Source: JAICUF01 sp038250675 (GTDB lineage: Bacteria; Gemmatimonadota; Gemmatimonadetes; Gemmatimonadales; GWC2-71-9). Taken from it: a DNA stretch of 64,000 bases. Where the stretch lies: NCBI GenBank assembly GCA_038250675.1, contig JBBSCB010000013.1, forward strand, positions 10,871 to 74,870, given 5' to 3'. Of the stretch, positions 8,221 to 21,198 are shown one piece after another (the first letter of the stretch is position 1; every line of letters begins with the position of its first letter). The notes below the pieces were generated by a model. That model was not told the DNA's origin. It was given only the letters and a program-made list of their open reading frames with translations, and did not search any database. The position numbers and the translations under genes were made by a program.

Positions 8221-10283
8221 CGCGCGGAATCCAGGCGCTCGAAGTAGCGGCGAGCCATCGGGCCGGTGGCGGCGCGCGTGCGGGTCGGCGTCCGCATCGT
8301 GGAATCAGGAAGGGCCTGCCACAACCCCCGGATCACGCTGGCGCGGCAGCCGTCGCAGCGCCCACCGCTCCGCGCCCGATCGAGCAATGCGCGCACGTCG
8401 CGCAGCGTCTCCAGCGTCGTCGCGTTCGTCGCGGCCAGCGGCGCCAGTTCGGATTCGGCGCCGGCCAGCTGGGCCAGCGCGGCGACACCCAGCGGCGTGT
8501 CGTCGCTAGCGGCCGTGAGCGCGGCCAGCGCGGCACGAATTGCCGGACGTAACGGCGCGGCCCACATCGAGTCCCGCGCTGCCCGGCTCGTTACCCCGTC
8601 GAGCTTGCCGGTGAGCCGGGTCCGTCCGGGGTCGAGCGGTGGCGGCGAAAACCCCACCTTCTGCACGTAGACCCGAGCGCTCTGCTGCGCCTCCTTGAGC
8701 CGGTCGAGCGCGCGATGTTCGTACGGCAGCGCCTCCAACGGCCGATAGGTGCGGAGCCGGATCTCCGCTTCCCACATCTCGCTGAGTGCCACCCGCAGCT
8801 TGCTCTTGACCGACGCCGCCAGCAGCGTGGCATTCTCCGGCGTGTCATGCTGGTGAATCTCCGGGGAGCCCTCCTCGCTCTCCGTCTCGTCACCGGCCAG
8901 CGTGCCATAGCGGGTTCGCAGCAGACTCTGGTCGATCCCGATGTCGTTCGAGCGGCGTCGGAAGGTGGTGTCCGTGAGCCGGGCCCGCTCCGCCAGCAGC
9001 TTCTCCGTGTCGATGATGACCTGGCGCTGGCTGCGGAAATACTCCGGTGTCAGCCGCAGCGTGACGCCGGCGATCGTGGCCATCGGCGCGCGCGTCGAAT
9101 CGAGCAGCGTGATGAAGACCGTCTCCGATCGCGACACGTTTGGCGTCGGCGCACGGCGATCCACTGCCTCGGCGTGAAAATACAGCTCGTCGCCCGGCTT
9201 GAGGCCCAGCGCGGCGAGATCGAGCTGTGCGCGGTAGAGGACGCCGTGCGGGCCGGGCCGGGCCCCTGCGGCAGCGAGCGCGATCGTCTGCTCCCTGAAC
9301 TTCACCGCCTCGCCTTCGCCCGAGGTGACCGTTGCGACCAGATGTGCGCCGGCCACGCCGTAGTCGTCGCCGGCGGCAACGTCCACGACCACGCGCGGTG
9401 GCTCGCCGGCGGCGATGTACTGATGCACCGGCGGGCGGAGCACGGCGATGAGGGGGGGCTCATCCGGCCTCACCGTCAGCCGGTGATAATCGCTCACCTT
9501 CAGGTCCGTTCCGCGCCGCGCCGCAAGTTGATAGAGCACGGACGATCCGGCGTGGAGCACGGCCCGGAAGCGGTCGCCCTCGGACGGGAGCGCCAGCGTG
9601 TCGCCGGCACTCGTGGTCAGCACCAGTTGATCGGCGTCGGCACGGATGAGCCAGGTGACCGTCGCGCCTTCCGGCGCCTCGACGTCCCAGTCCTGCTGCC
9701 GGCGCGTGGCGAGGCCGGTGTACGCCGGCGGCGCGATGCTGATCTCGGCGCCGTCGATGGATGGATGGGCCGTGTGATTCACGCGGGCGACCGTCGCGGC
9801 CCGGCCCGGCGGCGTTGCGGCGCTCCGCGGCGCAAGCAGCAGCCCCAGGCCCAGCGCCGCGGCAGCCAACCCGCTCATGCTCATCCATCGGGCGCGTCGG
9901 TCCGGCAGCGGGGGCAGTGACCCGATCCCGCCGATGGCTGACTCCACGCGCCGCCGCTCCAGCCGGCCTACGAACGTCAGCGTCTCCGGCGGCGACAGGA
10001 GCAGCTCTGCGCTGTCCTCGAGTGCCGGCACGGTACGATCGAGGTGCCGCGCGACGAGGTTCGCGGTGACACGCCGCCGGCGCTCCCGCCACAGATGCCA
10101 CGCGGCCACGCCCAGCACGACGATCCCGCCCGCGATCAGCGCTGCGCCGCTTTGGACGCCTGCCCGCGTCGCGATGCTGGCGGCCAGCGCACCGCTGCCC
10201 AGGGCGAGTGCGCCGGCCGCGAAGCCGCGGCGGACGCGATAGCGCGATGCCGCCCGGGTCAGGCGCGCCGCTCCGGCCATCAT
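8217..10283 (-). CDS. large DUF4175-like membrane protein
   Basis: 688-aa protein with three hydrophobic segments in the first 170 residues (two around 25-65, one about 132-150), followed by a long extracytoplasmic part. Seen after the membrane part are Ig-like beta-rich stretches (ISIAPPAYTG..., and the KVSDYHRLTVRPDEPP segment) and then a charged helical region with RSQRQVIIDTEKLLAERARL, as in DUF4175 proteins encoded beside MoxR/DUF58/BatA genes. It overlaps both neighbours by 4 nt, which indicates strict co-translation. The function is not known; a structural part of an envelope complex is a reasonable inference. Confidence 0.65.
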   Translation of the reverse strand: MMAGAARLTRAASRYRVRRGFAAGALALGSGALAASIATRAGVQSGAALIAGGIVVLGVAAWHLWRERRRRVTANLVARHLDRTVPALEDSAELLLSPPETLTFVGRLERRRVESAIGGIGSLPPLPDRRARWMSMSGLAAAALGLGLLLAPRSAATPPGRAATVARVNHTAHPSIDGAEISIAPPAYTGLATRRQQDWDVEAPEGATVTWLIRADADQLVLTTSAGDTLALPSEGDRFRAVLHAGSSVLYQLAARRGTDLKVSDYHRLTVRPDEPPLIAVLRPPVHQYIAAGEPPRVVVDVAAGDDYGVAGAHLVATVTSGEGEAVKFREQTIALAAAGARPGPHGVLYRAQLDLAALGLKPGDELYFHAEAVDRRAPTPNVSRSETVFITLLDSTRAPMATIAGVTLRLTPEYFRSQRQVIIDTEKLLAERARLTDTTFRRRSNDIGIDQSLLRTRYGTLAGDETESEEGSPEIHQHDTPENATLLAASVKSKLRVALSEMWEAEIRLRTYRPLEALPYEHRALDRLKEAQQSARVYVQKVGFSPPPLDPGRTRLTGKLDGVTSRAARDSMWAAPLRPAIRAALAALTAASDDTPLGVAALAQLAGAESELAPLAATNATTLETLRDVRALLDRARSGGRCDGCRASVIRGLWQALPDSTMRTPTRTRAATGPMARRYFERLDSAR

Positions 10284-11725
10284 CGGCGGAGCCGGTGCGC
10301 CACGGCGCGCTCGACAATGAAAAGCACGGCGGCGAGGGCCAGCAGCATGCGCCCGAGCTCCCGCGTCGTGCCGGTCGCCGCCTGCGGCGCGACGTGCGTT
10401 GGCGCGAGTTGCCCCGCTGCCACATCCAGGTGATCATCGCCGGCCCCGGCCGCCAGGCCGATGAGCGCCGCCGCCCACAGCCGGGCCAGCATCCGGGGAA
10501 ACGCCGGCTCGAGCGCCACGCCCGACCTCACGAGACCTGAGCGGCCGCGGTAGATGTACGCCGTCCCGTCACCCGCACGGCGCTGGCGGAGCAGCGGCCG
10601 CGCAAAGCGGTCGGTGATGACGGTGTCGCTCGAGATCGTCGGCAGCTCCGCCGGCGCGGTCGCTGGCTGGGCTGAATCGTTTCCGTCGGCGGGCTCCGCA
10701 GCGAAGAGCGTGGCGCCGGGAGGCAGCCGGGGGAGCGTGGCGGCTGTGTGCCCCAGCCACACCGTCAGGCCCGGTCCCGGCGGTGGCGTCACGTTCGATG
10801 TGACCGGCGCGAGCGCGATCGGAATGCCCAGTGCCTCAGCCACGGTCCGGATGGCCGCGCTCATATAGCGTGCATCGCTCGCCCGGCCCGGGGTGGCGGC
10901 GATGCGGACCGGCACGCGCCCGAGCGCCACCGCGTTCGCGGCGCCCGCGGCGCCGGTCGCCGGCGTCACGTGCCAGACGGAGCCGGCGCGCCACGCGTGA
11001 ACTGGCGAGTCCGGCACCGGCGCGCCGGGCACCGTCGGGCCCGGCGCGGTGCCGAACTGCACGAGCTGCCGGGAGACGCCGCCGTGCGCGGCGTCGGCAA
11101 GGACGGCGGTACCGGAATCGCCGCTCGTCCATGCCGCCTCGATCCAGGAGCCGGGCTCCGTCCGGCCAACCGTTGTCACGACGACATCGCTCGCGGTGCG
11201 CGGACGCACGCCGCGCAGCAGCGAACGGCGCGACGGCACGACGATCGTGATGCGGGAGCCGGGTGGGAGCGATGCGTCGGCCTCCGCCACGAGGGACCAG
11301 AGATCCGGAGCTTGGCCTGACGCGGGTGCGCTGGCGTCCGCCAGCGGCGGAAAGCCGGGCTCGAGGCTGCGGATCTGCGTACCGCCGGATCTCAGGGAGT
11401 CCAGCAGGGCATCGTGGTTCAGGGCGAGCGTGTCAGCCAGCAGCGCCGGGGCGACAAGCACCCAGCGAACGGGGCGGGGAGGGTTGGCGCGAATGACGGG
11501 GATGGCCAGGCCCAGCACGGTGGCGGTGAGGACCGCCAGCCGGAGTGCCAGGAGCCACGGGTCGCGGATGGCGGGGCGACGGGTTCGCGGCGGCGCCGAA
11601 CCCTCGAGATGCCGGACGCTGCCGACCAGGACGCGGCGGCCGATCCGGCGCCGTCGCAGGTGCAGGAGAACGGGAAGCGCCAGCGAGGCGAGGCCCAGCA
11701 GCCAGATCGGCGCGATCCATCCCAC
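10280..11725 (-). CDS. BatA-like N-terminal membrane-domain protein
   Basis: 481-aa protein whose first 80 residues match the BatA 'aerotolerance N-terminal' domain: a short periplasmic start, helix PIWLLGLASLALPVLLHL followed by RRRR, a basic loop and a second helix (LAVLTATVLGLAIPV). The rest is a long alanine/proline-rich extracytoplasmic region without a VWA MIDAS motif that I can see, ending in another helix (RMLLALAAVLFIVERAV). It lies 3 nt after the DUF58 gene and overlaps the next gene by 4 nt. By analogy it works with the MoxR ATPase and DUF58 protein in an envelope chaperone-like system. Confidence 0.7.
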   Translation of the reverse strand: MGWIAPIWLLGLASLALPVLLHLRRRRIGRRVLVGSVRHLEGSAPPRTRRPAIRDPWLLALRLAVLTATVLGLAIPVIRANPPRPVRWVLVAPALLADTLALNHDALLDSLRSGGTQIRSLEPGFPPLADASAPASGQAPDLWSLVAEADASLPPGSRITIVVPSRRSLLRGVRPRTASDVVVTTVGRTEPGSWIEAAWTSGDSGTAVLADAAHGGVSRQLVQFGTAPGPTVPGAPVPDSPVHAWRAGSVWHVTPATGAAGAANAVALGRVPVRIAATPGRASDARYMSAAIRTVAEALGIPIALAPVTSNVTPPPGPGLTVWLGHTAATLPRLPPGATLFAAEPADGNDSAQPATAPAELPTISSDTVITDRFARPLLRQRRAGDGTAYIYRGRSGLVRSGVALEPAFPRMLARLWAAALIGLAAGAGDDHLDVAAGQLAPTHVAPQAATGTTRELGRMLLALAAVLFIVERAVAHRLRR

Positions 11726-11728
11726 CGG

Positions 11729-12631
11729 TCAGACCGCGCCGGCCGCGCGGCGCCGGCTGGCGAGGAACGTACGGAGTGCGCCGTCGAGCGGCTCATCCAG
11801 CGCAAACCGGCAGTAGTCGATGCGGTGTCCGGCGAGGGTGTGACGGAGCGCGCGGTGTTCTCCGTCCACCGCGGCGACGTACGCCGCCCGCTCGGTGGCG
11901 GGGTTGATCTCCACGACGCGGCCCGTCTCCAGCTCCTCCAGCGCCACCGGCCCGTCGTAGCCCAGCTCCAGCTCCTGACGTCCCAGCAGGTGCATCAGGA
12001 TGGCGTCGTGACCCATGGCGGCCAGCTTGCCGAGGGCCGAGCGGATCTCATCGGACCGCTCGTGCAGATCGGTGATGAGCACGGTGATGCCCCGTCCGCC
12101 ACCGATGCTGAGCGCCCGCTCGACCCGGTCCCACGGCGGCCAGACGCCGGCCGGCTTGAGCCGCTCGATCGCGTGCATGACCCGATCGAGGTGGGCCTGG
12201 CCCCGGCCAGGGCGCACCGCCAGGAGGTCGCCGTCGCTCAGGCCAAAGAGCCCGACCGCGTCGCCCTGTCGATGCGCCAGCAGCGCCAGCGCGGCAGCCA
12301 GAAACCGCGCGTATTGCATCTTGGATATCCCTTCCTCGTGCGCCATGGACGCGCTGGCGTCCACGGCGATCCGGAGGGTCAGGCTGGTTTCGGTCTCCGC
12401 TTCCCGAACGAAGTAGCGATCGGAGCGTCCGTAGAGCTTCCAATCCACCCGCCGCAGGTCATCGCCTGCCTGATAGCTGCGGTACTGGCTGAACTCCAGT
12501 CCGGCGCCCGGCATCCGGCTGGGATGCACGCCATACATGACGCCGTCGACGACCGTTCGCGCCACCAGCGTGAGGTCCCTGATGGCGGCGAGCGTCGCGG
12601 GACGGATGAATCGGTAATGAGTGACCGGCAT
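11729..12631 (-). CDS. DUF58 domain protein
   Basis: About 300-aa protein of the DUF58 family, VWA-like proteins paired with MoxR ATPases. The family signature is clear: SRMPGAGLEFSQYRSYQAGDD followed by RRVDWKLYGRSDRYFVREAE, then a VWA strand IAVDASASM (DxSxS MIDAS). ATG 12631 is preferred because the protein then begins VTHYRFIRP like its relatives, and because a promoter-like element (12674-12702) would place the transcript start inside the alternative TTG-started extension (12670). It is followed 3 nt later by the BatA-like gene. Confidence 0.85.
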   Translation of the reverse strand: MPVTHYRFIRPATLAAIRDLTLVARTVVDGVMYGVHPSRMPGAGLEFSQYRSYQAGDDLRRVDWKLYGRSDRYFVREAETETSLTLRIAVDASASMAHEEGISKMQYARFLAAALALLAHRQGDAVGLFGLSDGDLLAVRPGRGQAHLDRVMHAIERLKPAGVWPPWDRVERALSIGGGRGITVLITDLHERSDEIRSALGKLAAMGHDAILMHLLGRQELELGYDGPVALEELETGRVVEINPATERAAYVAAVDGEHRALRHTLAGHRIDYCRFALDEPLDGALRTFLASRRRAAGAV

Positions 12632-12673
12632 CACATTCGGCAAATAGGGAACTGCTGCGATGAGTCGCAATTC

Positions 12674-12702
12674 ATTGTATCGGTGGATCCGCTCCGTGTC
12701 GG
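12674..12702 (-). promoter_or_regulatory. candidate promoter for the DUF58 gene
   Basis: Minus strand: CCGACA (12702-12697), a 17-nt spacer, then TACAAT (12679-12674), giving 4/6 and 5/6 matches to sigma70 hexamers. It lies in an AT-rich patch (about 12670-12830) that stands out from the GC-rich surroundings and separates the MoxR and DUF58 genes, so the second half of the cluster may have its own promoter. Confidence 0.4.
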
Positions 12703-12856
12703 GCCCTGGTTCAACTCACTTCTGAATCAACCAAGCATACTAGTTACAATGGCTTAATACATCAGTGCACCGCTAGTGTAATCACTCTTCATCTATTTTT
12801 CCTGCGTGCATACGCCGTGCGACCCTACGGTAACAACGGCACCGAAAAGTTGACGG

Positions 12857-13867
12857 TCAGCGCAGCGGGCTTGCGGGCCCCGGCAATTCAGCCAGCAGCC
12901 GCTCGGTCACTTGGTCCACGGAGATCGCCTCGGCTTCCGCCCGGAAATTGAGCAGGACCCGGTGCCGCAGCACCGCCGGGGCGATGGCCCGAACGTCCGC
13001 CAGCGTCGCGGCAAACCGCCCCGCCAGCACCGCCCGCGCCTTGGCGCCCAGGACCAGCGCCTGGCCCGCCCTGGGGCCGGCTCCCCAGCGGACCCATTCG
13101 CGCACATGCGCCGAAACGGAATCAGCCGGGCGGGTCGCGCGGACGAGGCGCGTCACATACGCCAGCAGATCGTCGGCAATGCGAACATCCCGCACCAGCG
13201 CCTGCGCCGCAATGAGGTCGGCGGCCGTGACCACCGCTTCCGGCACGGCCTGCGGCCGTCCCGTGGTACGGGCCAGGATCTCCCGTTCCTCGGCTTCCGC
13301 TGGATAGCCCATGCGGATATAGAGCAGGAAGCGGTCGAGTTGCGCCTCGGGCAGCGGATAGGTACCGGCCTGTTCGATGGGATTCTGCGTGGCCAGTACG
13401 AAGAAGGGGCGCTCGAGCGGGTAGGTCGTGCCCCCGTAGGTCACTTCGTACTCCTGCATCGCCTCCAGCAGCGCGGCCTGGGTCTTGGGCGGGGTTCGAT
13501 TGATCTCGTCGGCCAGCACGATGTTGGCAAACAGCGGCCCCCGGTGAAACTTGAAGAATCGACGGCCGGTGGCGTGGTCCTCCTCCAGGATCTCGGTGCC
13601 GAGGATGTCGGTCGGCATCAGGTCCGGGGTGAACTGGATGCGCCGGAACGAGAGATCCACCGCCTCCGCCAGCGTGCGAATCAGCAGCGTCTTGGCCAGG
13701 CCGGGCACGCCCTCGAGCAGCGCATGCCCGCCGGCGAGGAAAGCCACCAGCAGCTCATCCACCGGGGCCTGCTGGCCGACGATCACCTTGCCGATCTCAT
13801 GCCGGAGACGGGCCAGCTTGTCCAGCATGACCGCGACCTCGGCTTCAGTCTCTGGCGCGACACTCAT
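12857..13867 (-). CDS. MoxR-family AAA+ ATPase
   Basis: 336-aa cytoplasmic AAA+ ATPase. Walker A is a MoxR-type GVPGLAKT (seen as ALLEGVPGLAKTLLIRTLAE), Walker B is IVLADEINR, followed by TPPKTQAALLEAMQE and the sensor region FFVLATQNPIEQAGTYPLPE, all diagnostic of MoxR. The C-terminal lid (VRWGAGPRAGQALVLGAKA) is complete. Such ATPases act with VWA proteins to fold or insert cofactors into partner complexes; here DUF58, BatA-like and DUF4159 genes surround it. It starts 10 nt after the DUF4159 gene. Confidence 0.92.
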   Translation of the reverse strand: MSVAPETEAEVAVMLDKLARLRHEIGKVIVGQQAPVDELLVAFLAGGHALLEGVPGLAKTLLIRTLAEAVDLSFRRIQFTPDLMPTDILGTEILEEDHATGRRFFKFHRGPLFANIVLADEINRTPPKTQAALLEAMQEYEVTYGGTTYPLERPFFVLATQNPIEQAGTYPLPEAQLDRFLLYIRMGYPAEAEEREILARTTGRPQAVPEAVVTAADLIAAQALVRDVRIADDLLAYVTRLVRATRPADSVSAHVREWVRWGAGPRAGQALVLGAKARAVLAGRFAATLADVRAIAPAVLRHRVLLNFRAEAEAISVDQVTERLLAELPGPASPLR

Positions 13868-13877
13868 CGGGCGGCCG

Positions 13878-14549
13878 TCATCCGGTCATTGCCTGAATCA
13901 CGACGTTCACCCCGAACTTGGTGTTGTCTTCGGCCAGGAAACGCTTGTTGCGGAAGTCGTAGTCCCACTCGCAGCCGTAGTCCTTGTTGCTGTAGAGGAT
14001 CGCCAGGCGGCCGTCGAGGACGACGGCCTTGAGATAGTCGTGCACCAGATCGTCGCCCCAGCCGTTCAGCTCGAGCGCCGTGGTGGGCGGGCCGTCCGGA
14101 AAGCGGAAGAAGGAGGAATAGAGGTCGTGCGACGCCGGAATCTTGCGGAGCGCGTCCGCGCCGAAGATCGCACCGATCTGCGCCTCGAATGACCGCGCGA
14201 ACAGCCCGTCCACGTCGTGATTGCAGTCGTCCGCAAACACAAACCCGCCGCCCCGGACGAACCGCTCGAAGATATCCCGCTCACGCGCATCGAACTGCAC
14301 CAGCCGGTGGCCGGCCAGGTAGGCAAAGGGCGTGTCGAGCACCCCGGTGCTGTCGAGCGGCACCACATGCTCCCGCGGGTCCAGCTCGACCGTCGTGTAC
14401 TCCAGCAGCGAGTGCAGCAGGTTGGCCGGCATCCGCTGGTCCACGTCCCAGTCTCCCGAACCGTACCGCAGCCGCACGAAGCGGAAGTCCGCCCGCCGTC
14501 GCGCCAGGGCCAGCGCGCGCCGCTCGGCGCCCGCCGCCAGCTCGATCAT
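13878..14549 (-). CDS. DUF4159 domain protein
   Basis: 223-aa protein matching DUF4159: FRFVRLRYGSGDWDVDQRMPAN at the start, then DSTGVLDTPFAYLAGH, a GGGFVFADDCNHDVDGLF block and a C-terminal RLAILYSNKDYGCEWDYDF block. No signal peptide is evident. The fold resembles glutamine-amidotransferase-like domains, but the catalytic residues are not obvious. DUF4159 proteins recur beside MoxR/DUF58 clusters. It sits 10 nt downstream of tldE and 10 nt upstream of moxR, so it bridges the protease and ATPase parts of the operon. Confidence 0.75.
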   Translation of the reverse strand: MIELAAGAERRALALARRRADFRFVRLRYGSGDWDVDQRMPANLLHSLLEYTTVELDPREHVVPLDSTGVLDTPFAYLAGHRLVQFDARERDIFERFVRGGGFVFADDCNHDVDGLFARSFEAQIGAIFGADALRKIPASHDLYSSFFRFPDGPPTTALELNGWGDDLVHDYLKAVVLDGRLAILYSNKDYGCEWDYDFRNKRFLAEDNTKFGVNVVIQAMTG

Positions 14550-14559
14550 TCTGCGCCGA

Positions 14560-15875
14560 TCACACCGCGTCCGACAGGCTGGAGAACGTGAAGTCCCGCA
14601 CCCGCATTGGCGGAATCAGGTTGCCCCTGACCCGCATCGGCTTGCCCAGCGCGTCCACGTTGTTCAGCATGATGACCGGCGATTCGTTGAACCGGAAATT
14701 CTTCACCGCATACTTGATCTGACCGTTCTCGACGTAGAACGTGCCGTCACGCGTGAGACCGGTGAGCAGGAGGGTTTGCGGGTCCACGAAGCGGATGTAC
14801 CACGTGCGGGTAACCAGCACGCCCCGGTCGGTATCACGAATCAGATCTTCCAGCGCGGCGTCGCCGCCGGCCATGATGAGGTTGGCCGGCGGCGGGGTCG
14901 CCGCGCGCTGCTGCTTCTCCGCCCAGTAGCGGGAATAGAACAGGTTCTTGACGACGCCTCGCTCGATCCACGGCGTCCGGGCGTATGCCCGGCCGTCGCC
15001 CAGCCACGGTGCGCTCGGCACCTCGGCGTTGGTCGGGTCCGAGGTGATCGTCACCCGCTCGTCCACCAGCTTGTGGCCCAGGCGGGTTCCGCCTCCCGGC
15101 GCCGCCATGAAGCTCCGGCCCTCGTCCGCCGATCGCGCGTCCATGCTGAACATCATGTCCTGGATCAGCTCGACCGACGCCTCGGGCTCGAGGATCACGG
15201 TGTACTTCCCCGGCTCGATGGCGCGGGGGTTCCGGCTGGCCACCGCCTTCTCCAGTGCGATGCCGGATGCCCGGCCGACGTCGAGCTGACCGACGTCGTT
15301 GTAGTCGCGCGCCACGTACCCCGAACCGGTGCCGTCGTTGCTCCGCACCGTCGTCGAGTAGTTGACGCCGGTGGCCCGGTTGTAGGCGAACAGTCCCCGC
15401 GAGTTCATCATGGCGGACCAGCTCGATCCGTCCTGGAGGAATCCGGCGGCGGTGCACTCGCGCGCCTTGGGCGCACCGATGCTGGTGGCGGCCGCCGCGG
15501 CGCGGTAGTCGGGGGTGATGACCGCCGTCTCGTCGTACCACGTCCGGGTGTCGAGGTAGGTCTGCGGGCCCATCGGTGGCATGAATTCGGGGTCGTCCGG
15601 GGCTAGCCGCGCCAGCTCCTCGGAGTGCCGGACCACGCGCTCCAGCGTCGCATCGTCAAACTGATTCACCGTCGCCTGGCCGGCCCGCTTGCCGAAGCTG
15701 GACTTCACCACCAGGGAGCGGTTCTGGGAGGACCCCGCCGTCGTGACCGTGTTGCGCGCAAAGCGCAGATTGCCGCCCGCGCTGCCGCTGAGACTGGCCT
15801 CGCATGCGTCGGCGTTCGAAAGTTTGACGACCTTCTCGAGGATGGCGCGCGCGTCCTGCTCGCTGAGCGGTGGCA

Positions 15876-15876
<1 letters not shown>
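14560..15876 (-). CDS. tldE: TldE/PmbA-family protein (copy 1)
   Basis: 438-aa U62-family protein, the non-catalytic partner of TldD. The N-terminus (ARAILEKVVKLSNADACEASL) and FARNTVTTAG correspond to the TldE substrate-cleft domain, and the C-terminal beta-rich domain ends in FTFSSLSDAV. It lacks an HExxxH motif, as expected of TldE, and has no signal peptide. In Escherichia coli TldD and TldE form a heterodimeric protease that matures microcin B17. The start ATG overlaps the tldD stop (TGATG), implying coupled synthesis. It is closely related to the copy at 17529-18860. Confidence 0.88.
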
Positions 15877-17507
<1,631 letters not shown>

Positions 17508-17528
17508 GGAGTCCCCGGCGTGTATGCG

Positions 17529-18859
17529 TTAGACCGCGTCCGACAGACTGGAGAAGGTGAAGTCGCGGATCCGCATCGGTGGAACCAGCGAGGGCTGGCC
17601 CGTCTCGTCGGTACGGACCCGGGTCGGCCGGCCCAGTGCATCGAGATTGTTGAGCATGATGACCGGTGACTCGTTGAAGCGCATGTTCTTAACCGCGTAC
17701 TTGATCTGTCCGTCCTCGATGTAGAACGTGCCGTCGCGGGTGAGTCCGGTGAAGAGCAGCGTCTGCGGATCCACGCTTCGGATATACCAGGTGCGGGTCA
17801 CCAGCAGCCCGCGGCTGGTCCCCCGGATGAGATCCTCCAGCGAATCGCTTCCCCCGGCCATGATGAAGTTGGCCGGCCCCGGCTGCGCCGGCTTCCCCTG
17901 TTTCTCGGCCCAGTAGCGCGAGTACGCCAGGTGCTGGTAGGCACCCTTGTCGATCCACATCGTGCGCGACTGCGGGCGCCCGTCGCCGGCCCACGGCGAT
18001 CCGGGAACCTCCGCGTTGGTCGGATCGGAGTAGATCGTCACCCGATCGTCCATCAGTTTCTCCCCCAGCCGGGTGCCGCCGCCGGACTTGGAGAGGAAGC
18101 TGCGCCCTTCGTCGGCGCTCCGCGCATCCACCCGCAGCAGATTCTGGATCAGCTCGACCGACGCGGCCGGCTCCAGCACCACCGTGTACTTGCCCGGCTC
18201 GATGGCCCGCGCATCGCGGCTGGCCACCGCCTTCTCGACCGCGATCCGCGCCGCCGCGGCTCCGTCAATCTGCGCCACATCGTTGGCATCCTGACCGGCC
18301 CAGCCGGAGCCGAGACTGTCCGCGGTGCGGGCGGTCATGGTGTAAGTGATGTCGGTGGAGCGGCGATAGCCGAACAGGCCGGCCGAGTTGGCGCGGGCGG
18401 ACCAGCTCGCATCGTGTTGCAGAAACCCCGCCGCCGTGCAGCCCCGCTCCTTCGCCGCCGCGATGCTGACGCGCGCCAGTTCGGCCCGGTACTCGGGCGT
18501 GACCGCCGCGGTGGCGTCCACGTACGCCGGCGTCGGCGTGTACGTCTGCGGGCCCAGCGGCGGCATCGCCTCCGGATCCTCCGGTGCCAGCCGGGCCAGC
18601 TCCTCGGAGCGCCGGACCGCGCGCTCGATGCTGGCGTCGTCGAACTGATTCACCGACGTGCCGCCCGAGCGCTTGCCGAAGCTCGAGCGGATCGACAGCC
18701 CCGTGTCGTCGGTTTCGCCGCTGGTTGTCACCGTGTTGCGGGCAAAGCGGATGTTTCCCGAGCGCCCCCCGCCCAGCGACGCTTCGCACGATTCGGCCTG
18801 CGAGAGCTTGAGCACCCGGTCGAGGATCGCGCGCGCTTCAGCCTCCGTCAGTCCCGGCA

Positions 18860-18860
<1 letters not shown>
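17529..18860 (-). CDS. tldE: TldE/PmbA-family protein (copy 2)
   Basis: 443-aa paralogue of the 14560-15876 protein with the same order of blocks: RAILDRVLKLSQAESCEASL, FARNTVTTSG, the NQFDDAS region, VLEPAASVELIQNLL and the same FTFSSLSDAV end. It has a short insert near the C-terminus (DETGQPSLV) absent from copy 1. No HExxxH and no signal peptide. ATG 18860 overlaps the upstream tldD stop. The two tldE copies differ clearly in sequence but not in architecture, which points to an old tandem duplication of the whole tldD-tldE pair. Confidence 0.88.
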
Positions 18861-20491
<1,631 letters not shown>

Positions 20492-20626
20492 AGGCGTACT
20501 CCCGCAGGGAGGATCGGATGACCGGATGCAGTGTATGGGGAACCGGTAACGTAATTCCGGACCGGCGCTTCGTATAGACGGCGCGCCCCGCCAAAAAGTT
20601 GCGACCCGCCGGAGCCGGACGCACAA

Positions 20627-20654
20627 CGGCCGGCGGGATGAACTCCGCCGGCCG
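20627..20654 (-). terminator. strong hairpin after lipoprotein gene
   Basis: CGGCCGGCGG (20627-20636) and CCGCCGGCCG (20645-20654) form a perfect 10-bp stem with an 8-nt loop, 38 nt past the stop of the lipoprotein gene at 20692. On the minus strand there is no U-run directly after it, but a run of five T occurs about 30 nt further (20593-20597). It could be a terminator or a barrier separating this unit from the tldD operon. Confidence 0.5.
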
Positions 20655-20691
20655 CTGGATCTGGTGTCGCGCGTTCGCGTGCTGCTGCGTG

Positions 20692-21183
20692 CTACATGGT
20701 CGTGATCGGCGCGCAGGCGATGACCGCGCTCTGCTCATCCCCCGAGGCGTGCGCCGCGATAATGTGCTTCCCGTCGGTGAGCGTGCTCAACGAAACGCTC
20801 ACGTCGGTCTTGGTGACCTCATACCCCTGCTCGGTCCCCGTGATCGTCTTCAACGGGGCGACCACGGGTCCCGGCGCGTCGCAGGTGCCGGTGTGGATGT
20901 GCTCGGCATGCGACTGGCCGGCCGCCGAGTCACCCGCGGCCGGTGCAAGCGTGACTGTGACGACCGTCATTCCGCCCTGTGGAACCAGCTCGGCCGTGCC
21001 GGTGAGGCCGGAGTTGTTGACCGACTGAAGCGCCACCACCCGCGCCATGCCCGGCGTGTTCGTGCCGGACGCCTCGTAGCCCGAACCGCTGGGTGCGGGG
21101 CTTTCACCGGCGGTGTAGCCGTTGTGACAGGCAGCGGCACCCAGGCCGAGCACCACCACCGCGAGCAGTGTGTTGCGTTGCAT
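20692..21183 (-). CDS. CHRD/SOD-like lipoprotein A
   Basis: 163-aa predicted lipoprotein: a short signal peptide with lipobox GAAAC (Cys19), a disordered Ser/Gly stretch, then a beta-sandwich containing ALQSVNNSGLTGTAEL and HAEHIHTGTCDAPGPVV. The HxHTGxC-GPVV block resembles CHRD or Cu/Zn-superoxide-dismutase-like domains, but a full copper site is not evident, so enzymatic activity should not be assumed. GGAGG lies upstream of ATG 21183. It is a paralogue of the next gene upstream, 15 nt away. Confidence 0.7.
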   Translation of the reverse strand: MQRNTLLAVVVLGLGAAACHNGYTAGESPAPSGSGYEASGTNTPGMARVVALQSVNNSGLTGTAELVPQGGMTVVTVTLAPAAGDSAAGQSHAEHIHTGTCDAPGPVVAPLKTITGTEQGYEVTKTDVSVSLSTLTDGKHIIAAHASGDEQSAVIACAPITTM

Positions 21184-21198
21184 GGAACCCTCCTTACA

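Noticed and set aside
12632..12670. TTG-started N-terminal extension of the DUF58 protein
   Set aside because: The family begins at the internal ATG, and the candidate promoter puts the transcript start inside the extension.
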